Below are positions 9,182-18,175 of a stretch of DNA of 64,000 bases, one piece after another. Where the stretch lies: the NCBI RefSeq assembly GCF_900129355.1, contig NZ_FQVL01000006.1, positions 62,001 through 126,000 of the forward strand, written 5' to 3'. Every line of letters starts with the position of its first letter. Position 1 is the first letter of the stretch. The notes beneath the pieces are model-generated. The model was given only the letters and a program-made list of their open reading frames with translations, made no database searches and was not told the origin of the DNA. This DNA is from Seinonella peptonophila (lineage in GTDB: Bacteria; Bacillota; Bacilli; Thermoactinomycetales; Thermoactinomycetaceae). A program made the translations under genes and the position numbers.

Positions 9182-9298
9182 TCATTGTGTGAAATGCTTT
9201 ATCATTTTTCGAATCCATCCCCACAACATATATATTACCAAATAAGCAAACCCAAGAATTAATGCAAAGACTATAAAACCTAGAAACACCTTATTCAT
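9182..9298 (-). CDS. Small single-pass membrane protein (38 aa)
   Basis: A short ORF starting MNKVFLGFIVFALILG and ending with a basic tail (RKMIKHFTQ). Almost the whole first two thirds forms one transmembrane helix. An AAGGAG site lies ten bases before the ATG. It is downstream of the 434-residue unknown gene on the same strand, 150 bases apart, and may be its own transcript. The family is unknown. Support is the binding site, the clean hydrophobic pattern and the positive-inside tail. Confidence 0.5.
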   Translation of the reverse strand: MNKVFLGFIVFALILGFAYLVIYMLWGWIRKMIKHFTQ

Positions 9299-9449
9299 TC
9301 TAGTCAGGCTCCTTAGTTTTAACCGTTAAAAACTTTCATGTTTTAATAACATATTTTCTAGATAGTAAGAGGATCTTTTATTAGTTACCTAGATGAAATG
9401 CGGCTTTATCGAAAAACTAAACCTTTTTTCAAAGAAATTACTCTTTCAA

Positions 9450-10754
9450 TCATGAAACGACTGAAGCATCTTGGAAATTTTTCATGATCAAGGATTGATG
9501 AGTTGAGGAATAGAGTTTCTCCAAGATTGAAAAATCCTGTTGCACATTTCTCACGCTTTGCTGATCCCATTGATGATAATAGAGTTCAGCTGGTCCAGTT
9601 GCAAGGAAGATCTGCTCATGTGGAAAAAGTGCGGCTGCATGACATTGATACTGATGATCAGAAGTTTGATTGATTTTCTTCACATAATTCTTTGCATAGC
9701 GATAGATCTTACGTTCCATCGGATTATCGATTTGAAATAACAGTTCTGCGGGTTCATCCGCTTGTTTCAGGCATTGTTGTAAAAAATTTCGAACATAGCT
9801 CAGATAAGATAACTCTTGGTAGGTTTGTGGAGGAGAAATGTTACATAAAAGTGCCCAGCATTCATCATTGCTACTAAGCTCAGCAATCAGTTTAGCCAGA
9901 TCGGGCATTTTTCGTGAGACAATTCCTTCAGTTATAAGCTGATCAATCGGAGACAAGCCATTTGCATCATTTATAGAGATAACATGTTTTAGGTTCTTTT
10001 TTTTCAAAAGTGCGAGGATCGCTTCTTTATAAGATGTGAGAACAGCTTGATGTCGGCGATTCACATAGTTCATCCACTGTTCAAGTAGCGGATAAGAGAT
10101 CAGTTGTCTTTCTAAAAGATCAAGTAAATAGAGAACATACTGTAGTCGTGGCTCATCTAATGTAATACTATATGGAATAGATGCTGGAAGGGTGGACACA
10201 AAATCGGAAATGCAATGGGATAAGCGAACAATACTTTCAATCTCATAAAAACTGGGGTTATCGTCCAACCAAAAATCTGTAATCGGTGAAGTGAGATCAT
10301 TTAAACGTTTAGTTAATACAGAAACTTTTTGATTATTTGCTGTTGTTCCGTATATCGTTTGCGCACCAAATAAGCAAATACCGCTATAAATATGAATTCG
10401 CGAAAATTGATTGATTGAACTAGGTAAATCTTTAATGCCTTGAGTAAATACATAGTATTCATGCTCATCAATTTTCATATGGGAATAAACTGTTCGATTT
10501 AGTTGTTTTCCCCCATGAATCTCTTCTAAAAAACAGGAACCATTACTAGACAGTGAATCAGATTGAAGACTAGTAAAGAATCGATCTAAACGTCGAGAAG
10601 CTTTTTTTAGAAAAGGATTGCTTGCTATATCATTGGAATGGTAAAAAGTAAAGGTTTTGTCCAAAATCGGGTGAGATACTGTTTGTTGATAAATGGGGTT
10701 CCAAATAAAAGGTTGACTGAGTTGATCATTGTAAATGTAATATCCAAGTTGCAT
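9450..10754 (-). CDS. Uncharacterised 434-residue protein
   Basis: I do not recognise this protein. It is hydrophilic, has no signal peptide or membrane segment and seems cytoplasmic. The first 170 residues look beta-rich (YYVFTQGIKDLP and similar strands). The second half is mainly helical, with an invariant-looking NPMERKIYRYAKNY stretch and an ATGPAELYYHQWD stretch near the C-terminus. The ATG is preceded by AGGTGATCTC. It is flanked by unrelated genes, so the neighbourhood gives no hint of function. Confidence 0.65.
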   Translation of the reverse strand: MQLGYYIYNDQLSQPFIWNPIYQQTVSHPILDKTFTFYHSNDIASNPFLKKASRRLDRFFTSLQSDSLSSNGSCFLEEIHGGKQLNRTVYSHMKIDEHEYYVFTQGIKDLPSSINQFSRIHIYSGICLFGAQTIYGTTANNQKVSVLTKRLNDLTSPITDFWLDDNPSFYEIESIVRLSHCISDFVSTLPASIPYSITLDEPRLQYVLYLLDLLERQLISYPLLEQWMNYVNRRHQAVLTSYKEAILALLKKKNLKHVISINDANGLSPIDQLITEGIVSRKMPDLAKLIAELSSNDECWALLCNISPPQTYQELSYLSYVRNFLQQCLKQADEPAELLFQIDNPMERKIYRYAKNYVKKINQTSDHQYQCHAAALFPHEQIFLATGPAELYYHQWDQQSVRNVQQDFSILEKLYSSTHQSLIMKNFQDASVVS

Positions 10755-10944
10755 GAGATCACCTATTTCTAGAATGTAGAATTCAAATATATAAGGATTT
10801 TATCATAATTCGATGATAAACCATTCATAAAAATAGGCAATAAGTACTAAATTTAGAACGAGAGATCTTCATTCGCAACGTTAGAGAAAGTTTGGCAATA
10901 GCCACTGAACTTCATAGTTTCTGAGGAAAGTTTCTTTACATGTT

Positions 10945-10976
10945 TAAAAAGGAGAATCAATACCCCGATTCTCCTT
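10945..10976 (-). terminator. Rho-independent terminator of the VOC-protein gene
   Basis: A perfect 10-bp stem (10949-10958 with 10967-10976) is followed on the minus strand by TTTTT. It lies about 50 bases after the stop of the VOC gene. Confidence 0.85.
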
Positions 10977-11026
10977 AGATAAAGCCTTTCAACTATAAGG
11001 ATTAACTCTTGTTATGAAAATATGAA

Positions 11027-12010
11027 TCATGATTTTTTCTCCATTAATTTGAAGATAACTTTGAATGATGAAGTTGTATCCATATAAGCGTATTTAGTCC
11101 CTGATTTCGTAACGCCTGTTTGAATCATCGGATAACCCATTTTTTGCAATAGATCTATGCTCTTTTTCAGATTATCCACCTCAAAAGCCAGATGATAGAC
11201 ACCTTCTCCTTTTGATTTGAGATGTTTTCTCCATATGTTTCCTGTCTGGTCAGGCTCAATCAATTCAATGTCAACAGTTGGTGTGTGGAATATCATGCTT
11301 TTGAATCTATCATCCGTTACAACAGATGGCTTATCTACTCCTAACAATTTGGCATATTCGCCGGCTGCCTGGTCTAGATTATTCACGACAAAACCCAATT
11401 GGGCTATTTTATTTGTCCCTAACAATGGAGCACCTGCTGGTTCATTCGGAGGGAACGGAGGAGTTGTCTTAATCTCTACCAATTCAAGCATAGTTTTATA
11501 CATATAGGAGGTATCTATGAAAGAAAAGTAACCTCCATCGTTCATAATATCCCCTGTTTGTACAACAGGAGCTCCCATACTTTCCAATAACGCTGATTTC
11601 CCTTGTATATCGTTAACGGCAATCGAAGTATGATGAACTCCTTCTCCCGAGTTTGCTAAAAACTCACCAATCGTACTGGGTTCGTTACCCGGTTGCAAGA
11701 GCTCGATTTGAATGGTAGAGGTATCGATAAAAGTAGCTTTATGGTCAAACCCTACCGATTGACCGTGAAATTTCGAATTTGTAACCAAAGATCCCATGTC
11801 ATATGCAGCTGGTTTCTTAATCCCAAACAATTTCGCATAATCAGTCGATGCTTTATCTATATCTTTTACTACAAAACCGATCTGATGTACTATCGGGTTA
11901 CCGAGCAGAGGGTCAGAGGCGGCTATAGCTTTGGGGCTAAAAAAAGTCATAAAACTGAGAAATAGAGCTAAAACAAGAGGAATGCTACTAAACATGTAAC
12001 TTTTCTTCAA
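11027..12010 (-). CDS. Secreted two-domain VOC (glyoxalase/dioxygenase fold) protein
   Basis: A 327-residue exported protein. A Sec signal peptide covers about residues 1-31 (hydrophobic SIPLVLALFLSFMTFF, cleavage near AIAA). Two VOC units follow, each starting with a VHQIGFVVKDIDKA- or IAQLGFVVNNLDQA-type strand and each containing a GVHHTSIAV- or GVYHLAFEV-type strand with the usual metal-ligand His. Export is unusual for this mostly cytoplasmic family. The ATG at 12034 has no binding site, whereas GGGTGA lies just before the TTG at 12010 (MKKSYMFSS). It is downstream of a two-component system on the same strand with a 184-base gap, and may be its target. Confidence 0.8.
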   Translation of the reverse strand: MKKSYMFSSIPLVLALFLSFMTFFSPKAIAASDPLLGNPIVHQIGFVVKDIDKASTDYAKLFGIKKPAAYDMGSLVTNSKFHGQSVGFDHKATFIDTSTIQIELLQPGNEPSTIGEFLANSGEGVHHTSIAVNDIQGKSALLESMGAPVVQTGDIMNDGGYFSFIDTSYMYKTMLELVEIKTTPPFPPNEPAGAPLLGTNKIAQLGFVVNNLDQAAGEYAKLLGVDKPSVVTDDRFKSMIFHTPTVDIELIEPDQTGNIWRKHLKSKGEGVYHLAFEVDNLKKSIDLLQKMGYPMIQTGVTKSGTKYAYMDTTSSFKVIFKLMEKKS

Positions 12011-12194
12011 CTTGCTCACCCTTTCAAGCTGCATAATTGTATTTAATATTTCATATTATAATAGTTTGCGTTTTAAAATAATATATCAAAAATAATTATT
12101 TTAAATAAAACTGCTTCATATTAATTGGAGAATACTCATATCAAAGATAGAATCTTGTTATTTTGTCTCCTCTATAATCCAGATTTAAGCAAAT

Positions 12195-13517
12195 TTAGTC
12201 TGAGAAGTTATGAGACTCAGGTAGCCAGCCTGTCACAAGTGCACCACCTTCTAGATGGTTTTCTGCTACTAGCTCACCCCTGTGCTGTCTGATTATTCTT
12301 TGAGCAATGGTTAAGCCCAAACCTGTTCCTCCTGTTAAACGATTTCTGGAAACTTCGCCACGATACAAAGGCTCAAATACACGCTTTATTTCTTGAGATG
12401 GGAAACCTGGTCCTGTATCTAGAATCGTAAACATCACTTTAGTAGAATCCTTATAGCATCGAACAAAAATTTCACCTTGGACTGGCGTGTGTTTAACGGC
12501 ATTATCTAATATGTTGCTCAAGGCACGCTCTAATAAATGCGAATCTCCTTCAACCAGACAATGATCTTCAGAAGGAGCGAAATGGATCAAGATCTGTTTC
12601 TCTTTGGCTAGTAGACTTAGACTATCAACTGACTTCTGTATAACGCATAAAAGATCAACATTTCTTCTATTAACTTCCGTCTCTAGGTATTCCGTCTTTG
12701 TATAATCAAAAAGATCCTCCACAAGTCGATCTAATTGTGCCGTTTTTTCCTTACACACTGCGAAATACTTTGCCATTTTTTCTGGAGAATCCGCAATACC
12801 TTGCTCTAGACCTTCTAAATATCCTCGTAACGCAAATAAAGGTGTACGCAAATCATGTGCTACAGCACCAATTATGAATCGCCGTTCTTCTTCCGATTTT
12901 ATTTGTCTCTGATAAGACTCTTGAAGACTCTTCACCATAACTTTAAATCCATCTCGCACTTCAGCAATTTCTGTGATCCGTGATACAGGTAATTGGATAT
13001 CCAAATCTCCTCTCGCTATTTGCTGAGCTGACAAACTCATCTTCTCAAGCGGCTTAATGATAAATCTTCGCATTTCATAGCCAACAATAAAAAAAGCTAA
13101 CAATAACCCGGTAACTGCCGCAATCATTTTAAACCTATTCGAATAGGGTAGGTAGATCTCAATGATTCCCAATATATGTCCATCCTGAACCACTGAAAAC
13201 TTTTCTATTGATCTAAAAGCATCATCATTTGTAGATCGAAAAATCTCTTGCTTAGATGCGGAGTATATGACCAAACTCATCTTTGTTTTCTGTAGATGTC
13301 TTTGTAATTGCTTTTGCCAAACCACATCCTTCCATTTTCCCTCATTTGTTCCAATCAGTTGTACAGTTTGATCCACATTTTTTTGTTGAACCTCACTGAT
13401 TTCAAAGCGAAGCGTTTTTGTTTCAATAAAGTGAGTTGCTACCAAGAACAGCCACGGCAACGTGAGAATGAAAAACAGACTAAGCAATGTGAATTTACGA
13501 ATGCGGAGTGTTCGCAT
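12195..13517 (-). CDS. Two-component sensor histidine kinase
   Basis: A membrane sensor kinase of 440 residues. TM1 spans about residues 8-27, an extracytoplasmic sensing loop of about 100 residues follows, and TM2 spans about 131-147, leading into a HAMP linker. The phosphoacceptor His is H221 in VAHDLRTPL. The ATPase N box is NILDNAVKHTP, and the G boxes are DTGPGF and GTGLGLTIAQR. A GAAGGAGG site five bases before the ATG at 13517 fixes the start. This overlaps the end of the response regulator gene, so the pair is translationally coupled. The stimulus is unknown. Confidence 0.92.
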   Translation of the reverse strand: MRTLRIRKFTLLSLFFILTLPWLFLVATHFIETKTLRFEISEVQQKNVDQTVQLIGTNEGKWKDVVWQKQLQRHLQKTKMSLVIYSASKQEIFRSTNDDAFRSIEKFSVVQDGHILGIIEIYLPYSNRFKMIAAVTGLLLAFFIVGYEMRRFIIKPLEKMSLSAQQIARGDLDIQLPVSRITEIAEVRDGFKVMVKSLQESYQRQIKSEEERRFIIGAVAHDLRTPLFALRGYLEGLEQGIADSPEKMAKYFAVCKEKTAQLDRLVEDLFDYTKTEYLETEVNRRNVDLLCVIQKSVDSLSLLAKEKQILIHFAPSEDHCLVEGDSHLLERALSNILDNAVKHTPVQGEIFVRCYKDSTKVMFTILDTGPGFPSQEIKRVFEPLYRGEVSRNRLTGGTGLGLTIAQRIIRQHRGELVAENHLEGGALVTGWLPESHNFSD

Positions 13518-14205
13518 TTTTTCCTCCTTCAAAGCGATATCCTACACCCCATTCGTTAATCAAGTATTGTGGCTGATTTGGATTCTCTTCAATTTTTTCA
13601 CGGAGTCTACTGAGATGAACACGGATAATATGTTTATCCCCAAATCCATCCCAAAACTTTTCGAGTAACTGATCATATGTGAAAACATACCTTGGATGTT
13701 CAGCAAATAATCGTAATAGTTCATATTCCTTTGGTGTCAACGAGATTTTTTTCCCTTCTACAAAGACTTCTCTCGTGGTTATATCCAATGTAAGGCGTCC
13801 GTAATCTAAGATCTTTCGATTGTGTTCTCGTTGAGAACCAGAACGACGCAGTACAGCTCTCACTCTAGCAACAATTTCTCCTGGAGAAGCTGTTTTCACT
13901 ATATAGTCATCACCACCGAGTACTAGACCTCTAATCTTATCCACATCGTCACTACGGGCACTTAAGAAAAGGATAGGAACACTACTTTTTATACGGATCT
14001 GTCGACATAAGTCAAAACCGTTTTGACCTGGCATCATGATGTCTAAGATCATACAATCAATTGTGCTTTGTTGGAAAACAGCCAACGCTTGATCAGCATC
14101 ATTAGCTATCTGCACATCAAACCCATCATTCTCCAAAAAATCCTTTAGTAACTCAACGATACTTTTATCATCATCTACTACTAGAATTGTCTGTGACTCA
14201 CTCAA
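13495..14205 (-). CDS. OmpR-family response regulator
   Basis: A 236-residue regulator with an N-terminal receiver and a C-terminal winged-helix DNA-binding domain. The acidic pocket is DDD at residues 11-13, the phosphoacceptor is D55 in MILDIMMPG and the conserved Lys is K104. The residue after this Lys is normally Pro, but here it is Thr (YIVKTASPGE), an unusual change next to the phosphorylation switch. The effector domain carries SLTPKEYELLRLFAEHP and ends with GVGYRFE. The start is a TTG preceded by GGTGGG. It overlaps its partner kinase by 23 bases. Confidence 0.92.
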   Translation of the reverse strand: MSESQTILVVDDDKSIVELLKDFLENDGFDVQIANDADQALAVFQQSTIDCMILDIMMPGQNGFDLCRQIRIKSSVPILFLSARSDDVDKIRGLVLGGDDYIVKTASPGEIVARVRAVLRRSGSQREHNRKILDYGRLTLDITTREVFVEGKKISLTPKEYELLRLFAEHPRYVFTYDQLLEKFWDGFGDKHIIRVHLSRLREKIEENPNQPQYLINEWGVGYRFEGGKNANTPHS

Positions 14206-14450
14206 GAAAATCCCACCTTTGGTTCGATGAATCGTCCTCTCATTATATTTCCTAATGAAATCCTTTCAAGTTTATCACGACTCCAATCTGAAACAAGTTT
14301 GCTTCCATTTATTGAGATGGTTTATTAATGATTTTGTGACCTTTTTGCACCTTTGTTTGAGACCCTTAATTGTTAACCTCTGATTATAGGCTTAAATTTG
14401 AACCTCGAGTTTCATTTTTAAAATTCTATAATTTAGAAGGAGAATCATTT

Positions 14451-15476
14451 ATGATCGTTCAAATTGTATTATTTGATGGATTTGATCTTCTCGATGCGAT
14501 TGCACCCTATGAAGTATTTCATGCAGCTAGTAAACTTGTAGATGGTGTATTGAAGGTAGAATTGGTAACAGCTGAGGGGGCTAGATCAGTACCAAGCGGC
14601 ATTGATGGGCTTGAAATACGTGCCAATGGCAAACTTGATCCAGAGCGCGCCCATATCCTATTAATCCCTGGAGCAGCAGGAGAAGTTAGCGGAGATGGAG
14701 CAGATTCAATTCCCTCCATTCTTGGGAGAGCAGCAAAAACAGAAATCTGTAACCTCGTTCGACTTGGAATGAACAAATCTGATCTTATCATAGCTACAGT
14801 TTGCGGCGGCTCTCTGCTACTAGCAATGAACGGTTTACTTAACGGTCGACATGCTGTGACACATCATCTTGGTATGGATGTTCTCGCTGCAACAGGCGCT
14901 GTTCCTATAGCTGCACGAGTTGTAGAAGATGGAAATCTGATTACAGGTGGTGGTGTAACTTCGGGTCTTGATGTGGCATTATTCGTGGTAGAAAGTCAGT
15001 TGGGTTCCCATATAGCCCATAAGGTAGAAAAGTTATTTGAATATGAACGTCGAGGAACTGTCTGGAATGCTAAAGGTCTTGTTCCATTCGAGGAAAATCT
15101 CCATCATAGTTCAGACGAGAAGTCAACTTCTCATTTTCCAGATAAAACGAATCATAAAACCTTAGATTCAAAATTTGATGGTAAATGGAAACTCACGATT
15201 TCTACACCAATCGGTAAACAGTTGGTTATTGCCCGAATCACAACAAAGAATGGAAAAATACAAGGATCAGCTGAACAAGATGGTGAGATAAACGATTTTA
15301 TAAACCCTGTTATCATGGGAAATCAATTAACTTGGTCACAATATATTAAAAAACCGATGGCATTGAAGCTCAAATTTGAGGCTACATTGGACGGAAACCA
15401 GCTGAGCGGAATTGCCAAGGCTAGCATGCTACCATCTTCAAAATTTATCGGTGAACGTATTGACGAATATCGCTAA
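14451..15476 (+). CDS. DJ-1/PfpI-family protein fused to a C-terminal beta-rich domain
   Basis: Residues 1 to about 215 are a DJ-1/PfpI (ThiJ, isonitrile-hydratase-like) domain. The nucleophile is C118 in ATVCGGSLLLA, followed by AVTHHLGMDVLAATG and LITGGGVTSGLDVAL, as in the isonitrile hydratase branch. After a linker, residues 245-341 form a separate domain starting FDGKWKLTISTPIGKQ and containing GNQLTWSQYIKKPM. It resembles small stand-alone bacterial proteins with a WxLxxxTPxG start. The fusion is uncommon in my knowledge. An AGAAGGAGAA site sets the start at 14451 and not at the ORF opening at 14370. It is divergent from the two-component pair. Confidence 0.82.
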   Translation: MIVQIVLFDGFDLLDAIAPYEVFHAASKLVDGVLKVELVTAEGARSVPSGIDGLEIRANGKLDPERAHILLIPGAAGEVSGDGADSIPSILGRAAKTEICNLVRLGMNKSDLIIATVCGGSLLLAMNGLLNGRHAVTHHLGMDVLAATGAVPIAARVVEDGNLITGGGVTSGLDVALFVVESQLGSHIAHKVEKLFEYERRGTVWNAKGLVPFEENLHHSSDEKSTSHFPDKTNHKTLDSKFDGKWKLTISTPIGKQLVIARITTKNGKIQGSAEQDGEINDFINPVIMGNQLTWSQYIKKPMALKLKFEATLDGNQLSGIAKASMLPSSKFIGERIDEYR

Positions 15477-15549
15477 ACAAAAAATATGATCTTTGCTAGG
15501 TTTTGAGTCAGATAAACAAGCTGATTTCATCAAGAAATGAGGATTTCGA

Positions 15550-16218
15550 TTGAAAAAATATCTGTACTTATCTATTGCGATCTCTGTTATATACATTGTC
15601 TATGTTATATCTACAAATTTAATTATCGATCCCCAAGCTACTCACTTTTTAAGTAATAAAAAGAATCTAAATTATCATATGAATGTTTCTGTGTGGTTAA
15701 TTGTACTCTACATCCATGTCATTTCCGCTTGTCTAGGAATGATTTCAGGGGCTATTAACTTTTCTACTAAAATCTTACAAAAAAATCGAAAACTTCACCG
15801 TATAAATGGTTACCTTTATTTACTTTCTGTTTCGGTGGCTTGTTTAACATCTGGTTATATGGCGCCTTTTGCAACAGGAGGTAGAATCAATAGCATTGGG
15901 TTTAATATGATGAATATCATTTGGTTAGTCGTTACCATTACAGCTTATGTTCAAATTAAAAGAAAACGTATCAATCAACATCGGAACTGGATGGTTCGAA
16001 GTTATGTGTACTGTTACACCAATATGTTTATTCAGGTGATAACCTTTGCTTTGTATAATGGGTTTGGCATCCATTACGATATAAGCTATACAATAGCTGT
16101 CTACGTTACGATACTTTTGAACTTTATCATCGCTGAAGTGATCATTCGTAAAGTCTTTCGAGTTCCTACTCAAATCAAATCTATTAAAAAAGAAATTACG
16201 TCCAATTTGACAAATTAA
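15550..16218 (+). CDS. DUF2306-type multi-pass membrane protein
   Basis: A 222-residue integral membrane protein with about six hydrophobic segments. The central KLHRINGYLYLLSVSVACL and NQHRNWMVRSY stretches carry the His residues characteristic of DUF2306 (a Bacillus membrane family possibly binding heme). It starts with TTG at 15550, seven bases after a GAGG. It is 73 bases after the DJ-1 gene on the same strand and may be co-transcribed, although the fusion protein gives no obvious link. The function of the family is not established. Confidence 0.8.
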   Translation: MKKYLYLSIAISVIYIVYVISTNLIIDPQATHFLSNKKNLNYHMNVSVWLIVLYIHVISACLGMISGAINFSTKILQKNRKLHRINGYLYLLSVSVACLTSGYMAPFATGGRINSIGFNMMNIIWLVVTITAYVQIKRKRINQHRNWMVRSYVYCYTNMFIQVITFALYNGFGIHYDISYTIAVYVTILLNFIIAEVIIRKVFRVPTQIKSIKKEITSNLTN

Positions 16219-16424
16219 TCTCATAGCGGCAATAATTTCACTCTAACAACAGTAATTTTCATTCCCTTTGATATAATAACAATAGGATTAATATTGATAT
16301 ATTGGTTTAGACTGAATAGAAACCTGCATCGAAGTGTTAAATATCAACAGAACCACTACCTTTATCTACAACTAGAATATTGATATATCATGTAAACTCT
16401 AAATATCATCATAACGGGTGAAAA

Positions 16425-17039
16425 ATGAATGAAATTCAATCATTTAAACGAGGTATCAAGCCGGCGATTTTTGACCAAACAATAAAAAGATCATTAAAGA
16501 ACTTTCCTTATTTGATCATGGATCATCAAGACCTGATTCAAGGATACGTATTTTTCCGAACTCCAAAAGAAAGAGACCAACAATTAGCAGCATGGAAGAG
16601 AATCACTACCATAAGTGAACAGCACCAGTGGCTGGGGCAAATCTTGGGCTTTCCACCGAAAGCTGTAGAACATTATATTGATCCAAACCCATATAAACAA
16701 GATGTAGGAATTCATTATTGTGGAATTACTTTCGGTTCTAATGTAAAAGATGTCGAAGAAAATATAAACTGGTTATGGGAAAAACATCAACAAAACGATG
16801 TGACAAAAATTTTTAAAAAATGGCGTGGCCTCTCCATTCATATTGGCTATGGTGACATGCAAAAACTAAAAAATATTCAAAAGAAAATGGGAGATATCTT
16901 TCCCATTTTAAACCATGCAAGCAGGAAATCTACCTTAAAAACAGCACTCAATGAGATTGACATATCCGCTAAAAACGAACAAAAAAAATCCTTCGCATTT
17001 TGGAATAAGCTCTTAGGAAGAGAACGAGGGAGCAGATGA
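16425..17039 (+). CDS. Uncharacterised 204-residue cytoplasmic protein
   Basis: I do not recognise a family. The protein is soluble and rich in Trp, Lys and Gln, with a GIHYCGITFGSN stretch in the middle and WRGLSIHIGYGDMQKL further on. The last 30 residues are basic. A GGGTGA site is close before the ATG. It has its own upstream region of about 200 bases and a long hairpin lies downstream. No neighbour suggests a role. Confidence 0.6.
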   Translation: MNEIQSFKRGIKPAIFDQTIKRSLKNFPYLIMDHQDLIQGYVFFRTPKERDQQLAAWKRITTISEQHQWLGQILGFPPKAVEHYIDPNPYKQDVGIHYCGITFGSNVKDVEENINWLWEKHQQNDVTKIFKKWRGLSIHIGYGDMQKLKNIQKKMGDIFPILNHASRKSTLKTALNEIDISAKNEQKKSFAFWNKLLGRERGSR

Positions 17040-17200
17040 TTGAACTGATATAGACCATGCTTTGAGAATACAATAAGTCCATCTAGCTAACAGATACGAT
17101 CCCCATGCTATACGCTGGAACAAGTAGGCAACTAGGAAACTGTCCTAAACCTATATCTAATCGATACAACAAGCATCAGTGGGTCATTTTATGTAGCGTT

Positions 17201-17233
17201 ACAAGAAGTTGCCTAAGATAGGCAACTTCTTGT
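17201..17233. repeat. Perfect 15-bp stem-loop
   Basis: Arms 17201-17215 and 17219-17233 pair perfectly around an AGA loop. There is no U tract on either side, so it is not a textbook terminator. A related sequence (GGCAACTT followed by GTTGGT) occurs near 41389, so it may be a dispersed repeat. Confidence 0.5.
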
Positions 17234-17275
17234 TGGTAGGGAGGGGGTGTTCAAACATCAGCCTCTTCTAGCAAT

Positions 17276-17312
17276 AAAAAAAGTGGGGGATTTCTGCATA
17301 ATCCCCTCACTT
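17276..17312 (-). terminator. Rho-independent terminator of the small secreted protein gene
   Basis: A GC-rich stem (AGTGAGGGGAT with ATCCCCCACT on the minus strand, one bulge) is followed by a run of seven T. It lies about 28 bases after the stop codon. Confidence 0.85.
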
Positions 17313-17339
17313 CACTCCATTGATTGTTCATTTTTCATC

Positions 17340-17732
17340 TTATTGATAAGTAGAAATGATCCCATAGGAGTTGCACTTATTGTTGTTCCAAGAATAATCG
17401 TCACACTTTAGATATAGCCGATATCTCTTACCATATAGTCCGGTAACTTTACCCCCATTAAAACCTGTCGAGGTAATTTTTCCAGTCTTAACAGTAACTC
17501 CAGTGTCAAGGTCTTTAATCCACCATTTGACATTTATATCATTTTTAGTCCAGACACTGTAAGCGACATAATGTCCCGTTCGATTAGCTTCTACTGCCAC
17601 AGTATAACTATAATTATTTGTTCCTTTGATTTCTGTATAACCATACGTGGCTGCATATGATTGGATTTGTCCTGCAAAAACAAAAATTAATGCTAACACT
17701 GCTGTAACGGTTGTCATATAGAATTTCTTCAT
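17340..17732 (-). CDS. Small secreted protein with a Sec signal peptide
   Basis: A 130-residue precursor. Residues 1-28 form a clear signal peptide (MKKFYMTTVTAVLALIFVF core, cleavage near SYA-A). The mature part of about 100 residues is rich in Tyr, Asn, Gly and Lys, has two Cys (in LKCDDYSW and NNKCNSYG) that could form a disulfide and is predicted beta-rich. A GGGAGTG site precedes the ATG and a strong terminator follows, so it is a single-gene transcript. Family unknown. A secreted structural or antimicrobial-type protein is possible but not shown. Confidence 0.7.
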   Translation of the reverse strand: MKKFYMTTVTAVLALIFVFAGQIQSYAATYGYTEIKGTNNYSYTVAVEANRTGHYVAYSVWTKNDINVKWWIKDLDTGVTVKTGKITSTGFNGGKVTGLYGKRYRLYLKCDDYSWNNNKCNSYGIISTYQ

Positions 17733-18046
17733 TCTATCACTCCCACTTTTATGCTAAATCAATAACACACAATCAATATATTATAAAAACAATTATTTTA
17801 TCAATATAAAAATTATAATTAAAAGATCATAAATAATGGAAAAAACCAGTAAAATTATACATGGTGTACATCATATTTTCATTTTCTATATAAAAATCTT
17901 CTCAATTCCTTTTTGATCATTCGTAAATCAATTGTAAAACTAGACATCTAATATGATCGCTATTTAAAAATTTACGAACTTAGAGAGAATAAACGCGTAA
18001 ATGTGTAGTATCATTAACCCAATAATTCATTTTATACATCAATATT

Positions 18047-18060
18047 TGAAAGCGTTTGCA
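18047..18060 (+). promoter_or_regulatory. Possible catabolite responsive element (cre)
   Basis: TGAAAGCGTTTGCA matches the CcpA-binding consensus TGWAANCGNTNWCA at all but one position. It lies about 115 bases before the DUF981 gene, where CcpA control is plausible. Confidence 0.35.
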
Positions 18061-18175
18061 AAAACCAGCAAGAAATAGTAGAATTTAATTAGGAATTCAT
18101 AGAAATATTAAACCTTAAAATGTCTTATGATCGCAATCAAAGTGTATACCATTACTTATGGAGGTGTCCCATTAC

